From positions 5,245,044-5,309,043 of the forward strand of contig SSNP01000010.1 in assembly GCA_006937955.1 (NCBI GenBank): a stretch of 64,000 nucleotides of DNA. Direction: 5' to 3'. Positions 49,901-61,900 of this stretch are shown here, one piece after another (the first letter of the stretch is position 1; every line of letters begins with the position of its first letter). Source of the DNA: Pachypanchax playfairii (lineage: Eukaryota; Chordata; Actinopteri; Cyprinodontiformes; Aplocheilidae). The notes under the pieces are model-generated. The model did no database searches. It saw nothing but the letters and a program-made list of their open reading frames with translations, and was not told the DNA's origin. A program made the translations under genes and the position numbers.

Positions 49901-52900
49901 GCTCCTGAAACTTTTAAGTGTGTGAAGCAAATGTTTTTCACAGCACTGTTCACACACTTCCTGCTAACCCACCTGCACATCTGCTCCTCTGTAGTCTAAT
50001 CATTCACTCATTCCTCGCTTCAGTGGGCACCATGTGTCCCCGCTTTTCACTGAAGCCACTTGGTCAAAGACTGCCTTCAAGCTGAAGTTAACCAGCCACC
50101 CCGGCACGCTGCTAAAGTCACAGCTATGACCTGTTCTCTAACCTCGTCTCTCAGTAATTTGTTCCATGTTTGACAGACCTATTAAGAGGTTATTAGAGGA
50201 ATAAAAAAAAACATGCTGTTTCAGTTTTTTCATAAACAATTAGTGCAAGAAATGCTTTTTGTAAAATTAGCTATTAATTAGGATTTAATTTGCTATTTTC
50301 AGTTTTGTTTTGGTTTTAACTTCTGCATTACGTTCTGAGTTGTTGTTTGTTTTAATCTGCATTGTTGGTACAGGTAAGATAGTTAGCTAGTTGTAATAAG
50401 AACATTCCCAGATGTAACATTAACAAATTCTACAAGTAAAACATCTACAGAAGAGGACCTCATTTTAAAAGTTTACTGAAACAGAGTCGCGTTTGGCCTC
50501 TAGCACATTTTAACTGACGTATAACTAACATCACTAAATGTTTTAGGAGCTGCACAGTGGAGAATGTTGTAGGCAGAATGTTTACATAATGGCTTGGCTT
50601 ATCAACAACTCTAACATATCTTTAACATGGCGGTTACTTAGCTACGTATGTCTGTCATAATCCCTGGTTGCATCACATGTTTTTGACGTGTTTTAACTGC
50701 TTATTTTAGGATTTTATATGTAATTTTATCTCTATGGTTGTTTTGAGCTCTTTTATCTGGCTACATTTTTGCTGTTTTACTGTCTTACTTCTTATGTACT
50801 TATATGTTTTTTGTGGTTTATTTCTATTGTACAACATATTGGCTGACTGCACTGGTCATATTGTAAAGTGCCCTATAAATAAACATGATATGACATAATC
50901 AGAAAAGACATGCAACTGCAAAGCCAACATGATTTTGGCAAAAAAAGGATGATATTTGACTCAAAGAACCTTCTGGATAGACATAATAATGAACAAATAT
51001 TTTTCTAAACAGATTTGATTGGCACATAATTAATGAATTACATGCTAGATTTGATCATTTCTGCAGCTCAGCTCATCCTGGATCTTTCCAGTCAGTTATT
51101 TTTAAGCTCATGTTTCTCAGTCCGAGTCCTCCACCACGACTTTCCTGCATGTTTTAGATGTTTTTCTGCTTGAACACACCAGATTTTAGATGGTTGCAGT
51201 TCAGCAGAAAGCTGTTGATCGATAACTATCACATGAAATCAGTTGTGCTGAAGCAGGAAAACATCTAAAGCAGCTCAGTGGTATTGAGAAACACTGTTCT
51301 AGGATATTTCATGCCTGCAAGTAATGGATGTGTTGCCTAAAGAAACAGGGCGAGAGTGAGGCAGACTTCACTTGCAGGAAGTGCTGATTGATGGAAGCAA
51401 CACGACTCAAGCATCCAACTCGAGGATCAGTTCAGTGCCTTCTAGAATTTCCACTTTTTAAATGTTTATAAAAAAACATGCAAAACAATTTGGCTTTCTA
51501 CACTTTTTCCATTTCTATATAAGTTTTTTAGCAGTTTTCCTTGTAAAATTGTTTAAAATGTGTTAATTTCTCACACCCAATGTTCAAAGAAGTAATACTA
51601 CTTTAGATCACTAGTTTGATATTCGATGAATACACAATTACAAGGTATTTTGGAACAAAATTATACTATAAAAGAGTCAAAGTCATATGATTAGCAACAA
51701 TAGTATATTATCATCATCAATACAATTAGGTTTCCTGACAAAATGTTTCTTACTCTTTGTTTAATTTTGTTTGGCTGGCACTTGAAACATGGAAATGTAC
51801 TGTTTGTTTGCACTGATGTGTTATTCATCCACTGTGATCATTTCAACCTCCACCGCTGCTCTCTTCAAATAAATGTTTGTGTTTTCCAATCTGCCAAATC
51901 ACTGTGGCTTTCGACCCGCTGCTCCAGTCTCGTACAGTGAAACAAACATCACGGACCATAAGACATGAAAGTGCTGCAAGCTTTTAGCTCGTCTGCCAAA
52001 ACAAATACTCAACACAAAATGGTAAAAGCAACAGCGGAGTTGAAACAGTGTTGTTCTTAGAGTGCTGTTTCACGATTGTTTATGCTTGTGATTCCCTTTG
52101 TATAACCAGGCCACTCCGTTCTTTGTTGGACTGATGGTGCTCGAGCTGGCGGTGGGCGTTCTGAAGACAGGAGGCTCAGTGGTCACCATCCGCGATGGCC
52201 TCACCTCCATTTCTTCAGGAATGATCTCCAGACTCCCTCTGTGAGTACTGAGCCAACGCTACCATGTGATGAGCCATTTGGTTTCTATACATGTTTTATA
52301 ATTACCTTTTTTATGCTTTAATGGACACACACCTTCTGCTCCTCATGTGATTCTTGTTCCTCAGAATGAATCTATTGTTGCTGCTGTTAGTTTTAAGTTG
52401 CAGTTCAGAGAACATTTTGTTCTAAAAAGTAACAAAACATGGAAATATACTGGGGCTCAGGAGGTAGAGCAGCTTCCCGATTAATTGTAGGGTTGTCAGT
52501 TTGAACCCACTTCCATCCCAGTAGCTTAGTTATTGTGTCTTCAGACAAACCCAGTTGTCTATGAATGAATGTTTATGCTGGTCAGAAGGGTCCGTAGTCT
52601 TAAATGGCCCCCTGGCTTCTGTCAGGCTGCCCCGGGGCAGCTGTAGCCACAGTATAGTTCACCATCAGTTAAGCACTATAAATCAAATTCATTATTTATA
52701 AAACCTCCTATAAAATGTGTCAAATGTTTTCTATCATGAATACTGCTGAAATGAGAAGAAAACCTTTAAAAATCATAAAAATCACATTACATTTGAGAAA
52801 AGTGCATGTTGTTGAGTGAAACCAAAAGAATTTAAGCCAGTAATTGATTTCATACAGTTGCTACATGCGTAACACGTTTAACACTTAACAACCTTTATTT

Positions 52901-55900
52901 GAAACGAGAGCATGTTATTGTTACATCAGCTGTTACAAATATTCCCTCTTCACTTCATGCTGCGGTCCAAAACTCCAGGAAATAAAGGCAGGCAGTGTTG
53001 ATCTGGAAATGTTAATACGCTTGTCAGAGTCGTCTTCACAAACTTTTCAAGTAAAGCAAATCGTTTACAAGCATTTTTTATGCTCAGAATGTACCTTTAA
53101 CACTACTTAAAGCCTGTAAGTGGCAGGATGTTGCTGCTTATAAGCATCGGTTTTGTAATTTCTCTGTCGCCATAAGTAATGTTCATGTGATTCATCGCAT
53201 GTTTGGGTTCGAGTCACGATTCTTACCCAAGTCAAAGTTTTCCTCTTCACTACACAATGCAAACCTTTTTAAAATTCAATAAGTTGTGCAAATAAGAAAA
53301 GCAGTTAATGTAATATTGCTTGAAACATTAAACATTACAACATGTAAACGTGATAATGAGTTCACCATCTGTGGTTTTATTTTTATTATTATTTAAACTG
53401 TTTTAAGGCAATTTGACATTTTTTAAAAATAAAATATTACTTTGTCTTTACATTTAGGGAAATAAATTATTACCCAGTTTGACCTGATGTTCAGAGTTGA
53501 CAGATTTATTTATAAGTTTTTTTGTTGTTGACTAACTGCTCCTAATGCAAAGACCTCTTAACAAAAAGGAAGTTTCTCAAATAATCTTTTAAAATGTCAC
53601 TTAAAACCACAGTTTTACACTCCTTCCTACAGTCCTTCCAGTTAATAACAAAGTATATAAATATATTTAAGATAGAAAATCTGTTTGTTACAAGGTCTAG
53701 GTGTAAAATAGGACAGAGGAATGTAAATTGATTTGTTAATTTCTACATGTCCATATGAGAGCGTGTCTTTATGTGGAGCTTCAGACACTCAGCTGACCCA
53801 GATGTTGACTTGTCATCCCTCAGGCTGCTGATGAGAGGCTGTGAACTGTCAGCTTACATGTATGTGTGGGACCACTTCCACATGGTGGAGCTACCTTGGG
53901 ACTCTGCCTGGACCTGGTGGTTTACCTTCTTAGGAGTGGACTTCTGCTACTACTGGGTCCATCGCTTCGCTCACGGTAATGATGAACCATCACACAGATG
54001 TTCACAGCTGACAGGAAGTATGAACACTTTAATGTGGATAATGTGTGGTTTACTCCTTCAGGATTGGTAACTGGGGTCAGTTAGAATTCACAGTGAATAC
54101 AGTGAAACCCCGCCCTGCGGACGCCCCTCGGGAGAGGACACCCCTCTCCAGCGGACAGGTTTTTGGCCAACCAAGTATTTTTACTACTATCCTGGTGTTC
54201 AGGACAACGGACATTTTTTGTCCACCTAAAAAATAAAATCAGTGAAAATTCACCCCCGCTAACGGACAGTGAACAAAAAAAAAAAAAAAAAACACAGAAA
54301 ACTGACAAGTGTGCATTAAATTTTATTAAAAATTTAGATATATTCAGTAAGAGATTTGATTGTATGCTAGTTCATAAAATAAGCTGATGAAATGTCAGTG
54401 AAAATGTTTTACAAACATTAGGACACCTGGACACCCTACCCCATCATAACAGACAAAACGTCTGGTCCCGTCAGTGTCCACTCTGTCTCTTNATAGCGAG
54501 GTTTCACTGTATTAGTTATTTACTGGCTACCTGTTCAGGGTGTGATCCTGCCTATTCCCTCCACGACCATACACAGGAGTAAGCAGGTGTAGAACATGGG
54601 TGGATGATACTAGGGATTTAAACAGTCACCACTTTTCTAAGTAGATTTTTTAAAAACCTTTCAAAGTGTTCAGCTTCATCATCTTTTCTACCACATGTGT
54701 TCTGTGTTTCTAATGGTTCTTATCAAAATATGGCAGGAAGCCACTTCGATTCACACAGTTTCCAGTCTTCCAGTGTTTGTGTTGTCAGAGCTCTGCCAAT
54801 GTAAGTCTGCTACCTACCAGCATCAAACTGGCTGTCTTCAATGTTCCTGTTGCTTTCACACAGTACAAACAAAGACTACAACGTTTGTTGATGATAAATG
54901 GCTTTAAAATGTTGATTTAGTAGCCTTTCCTGTGGGGAGGAGTCATGAACATGGCACTCACATCATGTTTTCCTGGACACTGTAGAGGAAGCAATTATTT
55001 TTGAGTTACATCCAGCTGCTTTTGAGCTGTGCAGATGTGAGAGGCCTTGGTCTCCAGAGGGCTGTGGTCTTAACTTGAGGCTGCCACAGCAACAGTCTGT
55101 GTGTAGGGATGTCTCTGAATCTGCAACATTCAGCATTACACAGTGAAAAAGCATTGATAGAAAATATACACACTGTTTTTAGAGCAGCGGTTCCACATTT
55201 TTAAGAAGGATTTTCCTCCCTGTGTGTGAAGTGGTGCACGTGCCAGATGCTCAGCTGCTACTCACCAAACTAAATGAGAAGTATGAATTTGTGGCCTGCA
55301 GTGATGTTTATTTGTGTCAGTGTCACGTCAAGCTGCCCTTTGCCGTCTAGTCCCCGGCTGATGTCCGCGGGTGCTCTGTTGATGTTACAGTTTGGCTGAA
55401 CTGACGCTTTTAAAATGTGCAGCAGCTTGCCAAGAACTGGCCGCTGGATGCTGCATTTGTTTTTTTACATGGAGAATTTTTCAGCATCCACTCACCATGA
55501 TACGGAGCTTATAAGGTATCCTGGTGATTTCTCTGTGTGTACAGGTTTCAGCTGAGGCGCAATATTTTGAACACAATTCAATTTCAAACAGTTCATTATC
55601 CCAAAACCACAAGTTCCTCCTGGAAAAAAGATCTAACAGGATTTTGGAGAGTTTTGTTCATTACATATATTTAACCTATCCTTTCACTTTTTTATGTTTA
55701 TAGATAATAAGGTGGAATCAAGCATAACTGTTACGTAATAAAACAAAGTCCAGCACTGTTTAGCTTATTGAAAAGCTCTGGCACATTACTATTGATATTA
55801 GTTATACTGTGACCGACACTTATTTTTAGAAATCAGCTGATGGCCATCATGTCTGTTAGTGGCAATTTCTCCAATTCCAATTTCTGTGATTCAAAATTAT

Positions 55901-58900
55901 TTTTCCATCTGAGAAAATACCACACAACTGACTTACCAAGAATTTTAAAAGTGGCAAATATCAGCCATTTAATTGGTCAGCTGATTATTTCATTTAACAC
56001 TAATTTATTCATTTAAATAAATAAATTCTGCTTTTGATATTAAATATCAGTCTATAAGAATTTTTAGATTAAGAATCTTACTTCATGTCTGAAGAATTTA
56101 CACTTTAATTTCCTCCTTTTCCAGTCGGTTGGGGCTGTTATTATGGAACATTGTGGGGTCACAGATACTCATACAGTGCTGAACAGCCGCAGCGCTCCCT
56201 CTGGATATATAAGCTTTTCCGCTTGTTACCAGAAGGAAGCTGCTGACCTCAACCACAGGTCTGTGTCAGCCGTCCTCATTCCTCACTCCGGTCAGCTGAA
56301 GTTGTTGCAAGTCAACCAAACTCTGACCTACACCTCCTCTCAGTGGAAGGTTGAATCAAAACCTGTCAGTATGGAATATACATTTAGCTTATACTGACTG
56401 AAATAAGCCTAACTTGCTGATGTTATTTAGCCATGTGCTTAAGGGTCAGAGAACAGAGTAGTGGGAGATGATTCCTCCAGTTTATTCCTATTTTGTTGAG
56501 ACAGAAGAACTATAAATCTAAAAATTGCACAATAAAAGAAAATACTACAATACAAAAGCTTCAAAAAGGCAAAGTTCCACTCTGGGCTTGGAAATACAAG
56601 CTTATATTACCTCATTATAAAACATCATTTTTAGTTTGACCAGTTTTATGGGTAATTTCATAGTTTCCCTCCCATGACCTCAACATAAAAGGATAGCTCA
56701 AAGATAATTAAGTGGAAAGAGCTTGGCAGTCATGTGCGCTGATGCCATCTATACTGTGGAGACATTACTGCAGGGAACTTCTACTGCCAGACACAGATTT
56801 TGAAGATAGTAGCAGATTGAAAAAGAAAACCTAACCAAGCCAATCAGCAGGTCTTATTTTAATTAGACCCTAATGAAATTCAGAATTTTTCTTTCATAGA
56901 AGAAACAGCAGAAGTTTGACAGGAGCTTATTTATGGCCTTTGCTTCACATATGGCTGGAATCAGTGCAGACAAACAGCAGTTGTGGTTAAAGTTGAGGCA
57001 AATCTGGAACTTCAAACAGTTCAGTGACCTTTGTGCACACAACGACTTAAATAAAGTGCCTTTTCATTCTATCTTCTAATACAAATATTTGCATGAACTC
57101 TTATCATTGGTGCATATCCCAGAATCAATGTGGTGTCTGTAGTTGGTACCGGACCCTTTCATAATAAACAGTTTTATTACTTTATTCGTGATTATATTTT
57201 ACTTTCATGAAAGTGAAGATTCGAATGTTCACTCTCTGACAGATTCCCTGAGAGTTTAATTTTTCTGCCATCTGAAATAATATGAGCTGTTAAACCTTTT
57301 ACCGCAGGTTTTTTGTGTTAACAGCCACCAAAGCCACCTTTTATAAACACATTAGTTCAGCAGCTGGATGACTGACGCAAATATATAACAAATCCAATTT
57401 AACCCATTTTTTTTCTACTCACAGGCTTCCTTCATCACTAGATATATTTTCAAAAGTTCTTTTTATTCTTAACTGTTCCAGAACCAGATGGTTTGGGTGC
57501 GCAGACTAGTTTTGGACACAGTCGTGTTGACAGGCTTGTTGATTCTGTTTATTCTAACCTTATATCACAAACACCACTAATAGCAGCCCTGCATTGGAGC
57601 AGCATCTATATTGAGGCATACCAGCCAGGTTGAAGCTTTTAATCAACCAGTCAGCTGTCTGTACTTTGATTATATGTGAGGTAATGGAGTTACGCTGCAG
57701 TCGTCTCACCACACTAACGGCTGCTGCTGTTATACCCCAGAAAACATCAGAGTGTTTAAACCCTCCTGAAATGGTATCATTATCTCCTCAAAATGACCTG
57801 AACAAAAATTCAATTGGATAAAATGTTCATAGTAGATTTGTTTGTTACTTTATTACATCACAAGTTTAAAATCCACATGCTATAGGAGGGAAAACGTAAA
57901 CATTGTTGGGTGTTTGTCAGGATGTGTGATATGAGGATATCTTGTTTTATCATTCATATGTTATTTTAGAAGTGTTATATGCAGGTAAATTGTAAATTCT
58001 GAGAATTTTTTATTTGTAGACCCACATGTACAACGTTGTTACCATAGTTTGGTTGTAGTAAAATGTATGAAGAATAATTCAAATGAAAGTTATATATATT
58101 TTAATTACTAAAATATTTTAAATATAAAACTTCTTTCACATCTTATAATTTATTGGGTAATTAAAACTAGTTTTATATTATTTGAAAATCAGTGTTTTGT
58201 TTATTTACATTGTAAACAACAGCAGTTTGTAGCAAGGGTACAGAATACATCGTAGAGTTGGTAGAAAGCCTCAAAACAATTTTTAGCTTGATTGTAATAA
58301 TAACATTTGTTTACTGCAACAACACCTTTGTTTGTGATGGAGATGAACTTTATTAGCAGAGAAATGTCTGTGTTAAAGGCAGACAGATGGATCAGACATC
58401 AGTTTTTTAAGAATGCATGTGTAACTAGCACTGCATGATGATGTGTCCACGCATCCCTGAACTGCCAAAAACAAGTAAATAAAAGCAGGCATGTGATGTG
58501 TTTGCATTTCAACTGCTGTAAAATCCTTTTTGTTAGCACCCCGTTACATCCTTTCTGTCTGTTTCCTGATGTGTCCACACTTTTACCTCTCCAGCTCTGG
58601 AGACAGCAGCAGCTGTTTTGACAAACAGATGTGCTAAGCACTCCTTTACTGTCCTCCAGTCTCAGGAAGATGCAGGAGATGTGGATCTTATTATCTGAGA
58701 AAAGAAACTCTTCTTGCCACGAGATGGGAGGGTTAGAATGTCCCCTGGTGACCAGGTCTGCATAAATCTGTCTGACTACAAGTTCCCTGCTAGGTGCAGG
58801 TTGCAGGGCTGTCCTGCTTGGTTTGCTGGTTCTGTTGGTACGCTTTGGTCAGGATACGGGAGTCCCACTCTCAGCAGCAAGAGAGACCAAATGAAAGGGC

Positions 58901-61900
58901 TCATGGGAGGTAAAGATAACATCAACATTGATGTATAGGCCTCAGTGTTCATAGTCTGTCTACTGTTTGTGTGTTAAAAACAGAAAAAAGGAGTGTCCAC
59001 ACTGGGCCTGAAGGCACACAGTTTAAACAAAGTGTAGAAACGAGAGGTTGTTATGGTTAGTGAGAAGGTTGCTGAGCTCAGCAAAGGGCACAGTTCGTCT
59101 GTCTGCTGCCCTCGTGTGCCCCTCACGCTCCACAGACAGACTTCCTTTTGTCAGCACTGATGATGGAAGAGCTGATTTTGACTGGAGACATGGCTGATGA
59201 GAAACTTCCACCCATTGAATATAATAGAAAGGTGGGAAGTGCAGATTGTTAGAAATGTAGAGAAAAGTTTATAACTTTCATAAGTTAATTTAGTTCATTA
59301 TATCATCTTACATTATTTTTAATTTTTGGTCTATGACTGACTTGTTCTTTAAAACACAACATCCCAGGAATAATGTGATGTGGATTTTTGATTTAAAACT
59401 ATTTAACTTGCTTTAAACATGATCCACTTGAAACAATAAACATAAAGATATTCTGTGATGATTCAAATGCAGAAATCCAAATTTGTTCTAAGAGACTTTA
59501 CAATCTGCAGCAAACTGCTGCTAGATTAGGATCTGCTTTATGGATTTAAACTAGCGAGTTACCAGCTTGTGAAAGCAAACAATAATATTTAGATGTTTTC
59601 GTGCTTTAACACACCCGATACATGGCTCATTAACAGGCTTGTTGACATGCTGAGGAAGGAATGGTTTAAAACAGGCATGTTGGATCAAGGAAACATCTAA
59701 AACATGCAGCATAGTGGCTCTCCAGGACTAGACTTGGACTTTCTGTGATAGTAATATATATGAAAACCTATTCACAATCTGAAAACTAGTTTTTATCATG
59801 AATTGTAAATTACAGAACAATAAAAAATAGCTTGGGATTCTGCACACTGAATAATTAAAACTGCAGATCTTTTCAGTTAAATGGAATATTAATGTTGATT
59901 AAATGTGTTTTTATCTCACCTGTCATTGTCTACATGTAGTTTAAATGCTCTGTTTGTCAGAACTGTAAGTGGCCCTGACCAGGGTTAGTGTGTTTAGTTC
60001 AGTGTGTGTGACTGAATTGTGCGGACAGCATGAAGTATAGCAGGGACTAAGGAGAGCTGCTCCAACATACAACACAGTTCTGCTCTGGCTGTTTGGGTTG
60101 GCACCTTATCCAAAAGGCCTCCAGTCCAAACACTGGAGAACTATTCACAGCCCATTACTCCTGTGATTGACAAGTTGGTTGACCACTCAGAGGGCTGCTC
60201 ACAAAGAGTGTTACTTGTAAGTGCCAGAAGTTTGTAGCTCAAGGTGATGATTTAGGCATTTGATTGATGTAACTGTTAAAACACTTTATAATATTTCAAG
60301 GATAGAGAATGTCATTTTGGATTGCTCTCAGTTGTTTTTTTTTTGTCATTCTAGCTTTTTTATAGCAGCATTATTCATGCTACAGATTTGCCATCACTTC
60401 CACTTTATGTGGAGTCTTCTAGAGCAAAGCTTATGGAAATCCGCAGGATTTTGGTTCTTGTGTGTAGTATTCTGGTCCTATAAGCATCACGGCTAACAGA
60501 GTTGAGAAGGATGTAAACACAACATGTCAAAGTCCGGATCTCCAGTGTGATGCGACCGATTAGAACATATAGCCTCTTGATTTAGTGTCACAATACAATT
60601 CAGTGTTTCAGCTACAAAAAGTAAAACATTGCATCAGTCTACTGCCAAAGCTTTTCTCTTATTAGTCTGCAGCTGCTTAGAATTGAGGGTTTATTATTTA
60701 AATATACTTCCCCTATGCTAAACTGTATATTAGACTCTATTTTAGAAGAAAAATACCATTTTAATCTATATATACAATCAAATATAACAGTTAATCATTT
60801 TTATATCCTGAAAGCAGCTCGATTTGCCAGAAACGAAAACCTTGTGTAGCAAGAAATAGACTCAGATGTTTGATGAATATTGTTGCATTTTGATTCATCA
60901 GGATTACAAACTGCACTTCTTAGTGTGAAGCGAGAAAACTCCTCTGATGGGAAACAAAATGTGTTCCAAAATTAAAAAGAAAGATTGTTATTAAGGTCAC
61001 CATGTCTGTTTACCTTCTTCACCACCTGACAGTTTGGGTTATTATTGGATTATCGTTTTTGTAAAGCTTTTGCACAAGGGAGATCTTTTTAAAAATGTGA
61101 TCAAACAGCTAACATGACCAAAACCATTAGAAGAAACTATCTTTGTTTTAGTTTTTGCTAAGTTATCTTTCCAAAAATGCAATAAAATAATGCAATAAAA
61201 CAAAAAGAACAACAGTTTGTATTGCTGAATATAAACTTAAGGTTCTGATGAACAAGGATTAATAGTTTTCTTTTTAAAAACGGTTGTAGCATTTAGGTTG
61301 CTACTAGTACATTCACTTGGGACTGGGATTTGTTTGAGTTATTCAGAGTTTTGTAGAGATCTGACTAGCAGTCATCTGGTATTTTCTTGAATGATTTATA
61401 CGTCACTATAAAGGTCTTCATCTGATTAGCGTGCACTCATCCTTGCTATTCTTGAGATATTATGAATTAAAGCTCACTAGTGACCAGATGGAAGTACTGT
61501 CTTCAGTGTTTCTTTGTTCTTACTGGGAGTACAGACTCTGTGGCATAGGTTCTCACCATTAACAGGGCTTCCCTCCTGAATAGGCCCTGCCAAACTATGT
61601 AGTGTCCCGCCGAGTCCAGAGATGAGGACATGGACTTGCAGTGAGGCCTAGCAGCCCAAACTTCCTATCAATGACAACAAGCATCAATCTTAGCCGCCCT
61701 TACTCCTGGACTCAGCCAAGCATGACTCCAGTGAGAAGAAAAATCAGAAATGCTGTAGGCTGCTGGAATTTAACAAAGGCTGGATTATCCTCTCAATATG
61801 TCCCATAGCAGTACAATTCATCTTTGAATCCCCCATGGTTCAGAGCGGAAGATATGTCATAATTTTTTGTGCTTGGCCGCTGCAGTGAGCCAGTTTAATC

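Larger units (their letters stand above)
46952..52109 (+). other. agmo: agmo intron 1
   Basis: A 5.2-kb GT-AG intron. It contains a nearly full-length but decayed Tc1-like transposon on the minus strand (48770-49950), a possible LINE tail near 50700-50900 and one palindromic MITE-like copy (51111-51293). The remaining sequence is AT-rich and unremarkable. Confidence 0.85.

Noticed and set aside
52451..52510. tRNA gene at the head of the repeat in agmo intron 2
   Set aside because: A- and B-box-like blocks are present but the cloverleaf cannot be completed, and the body matches a SINE-like repeat.
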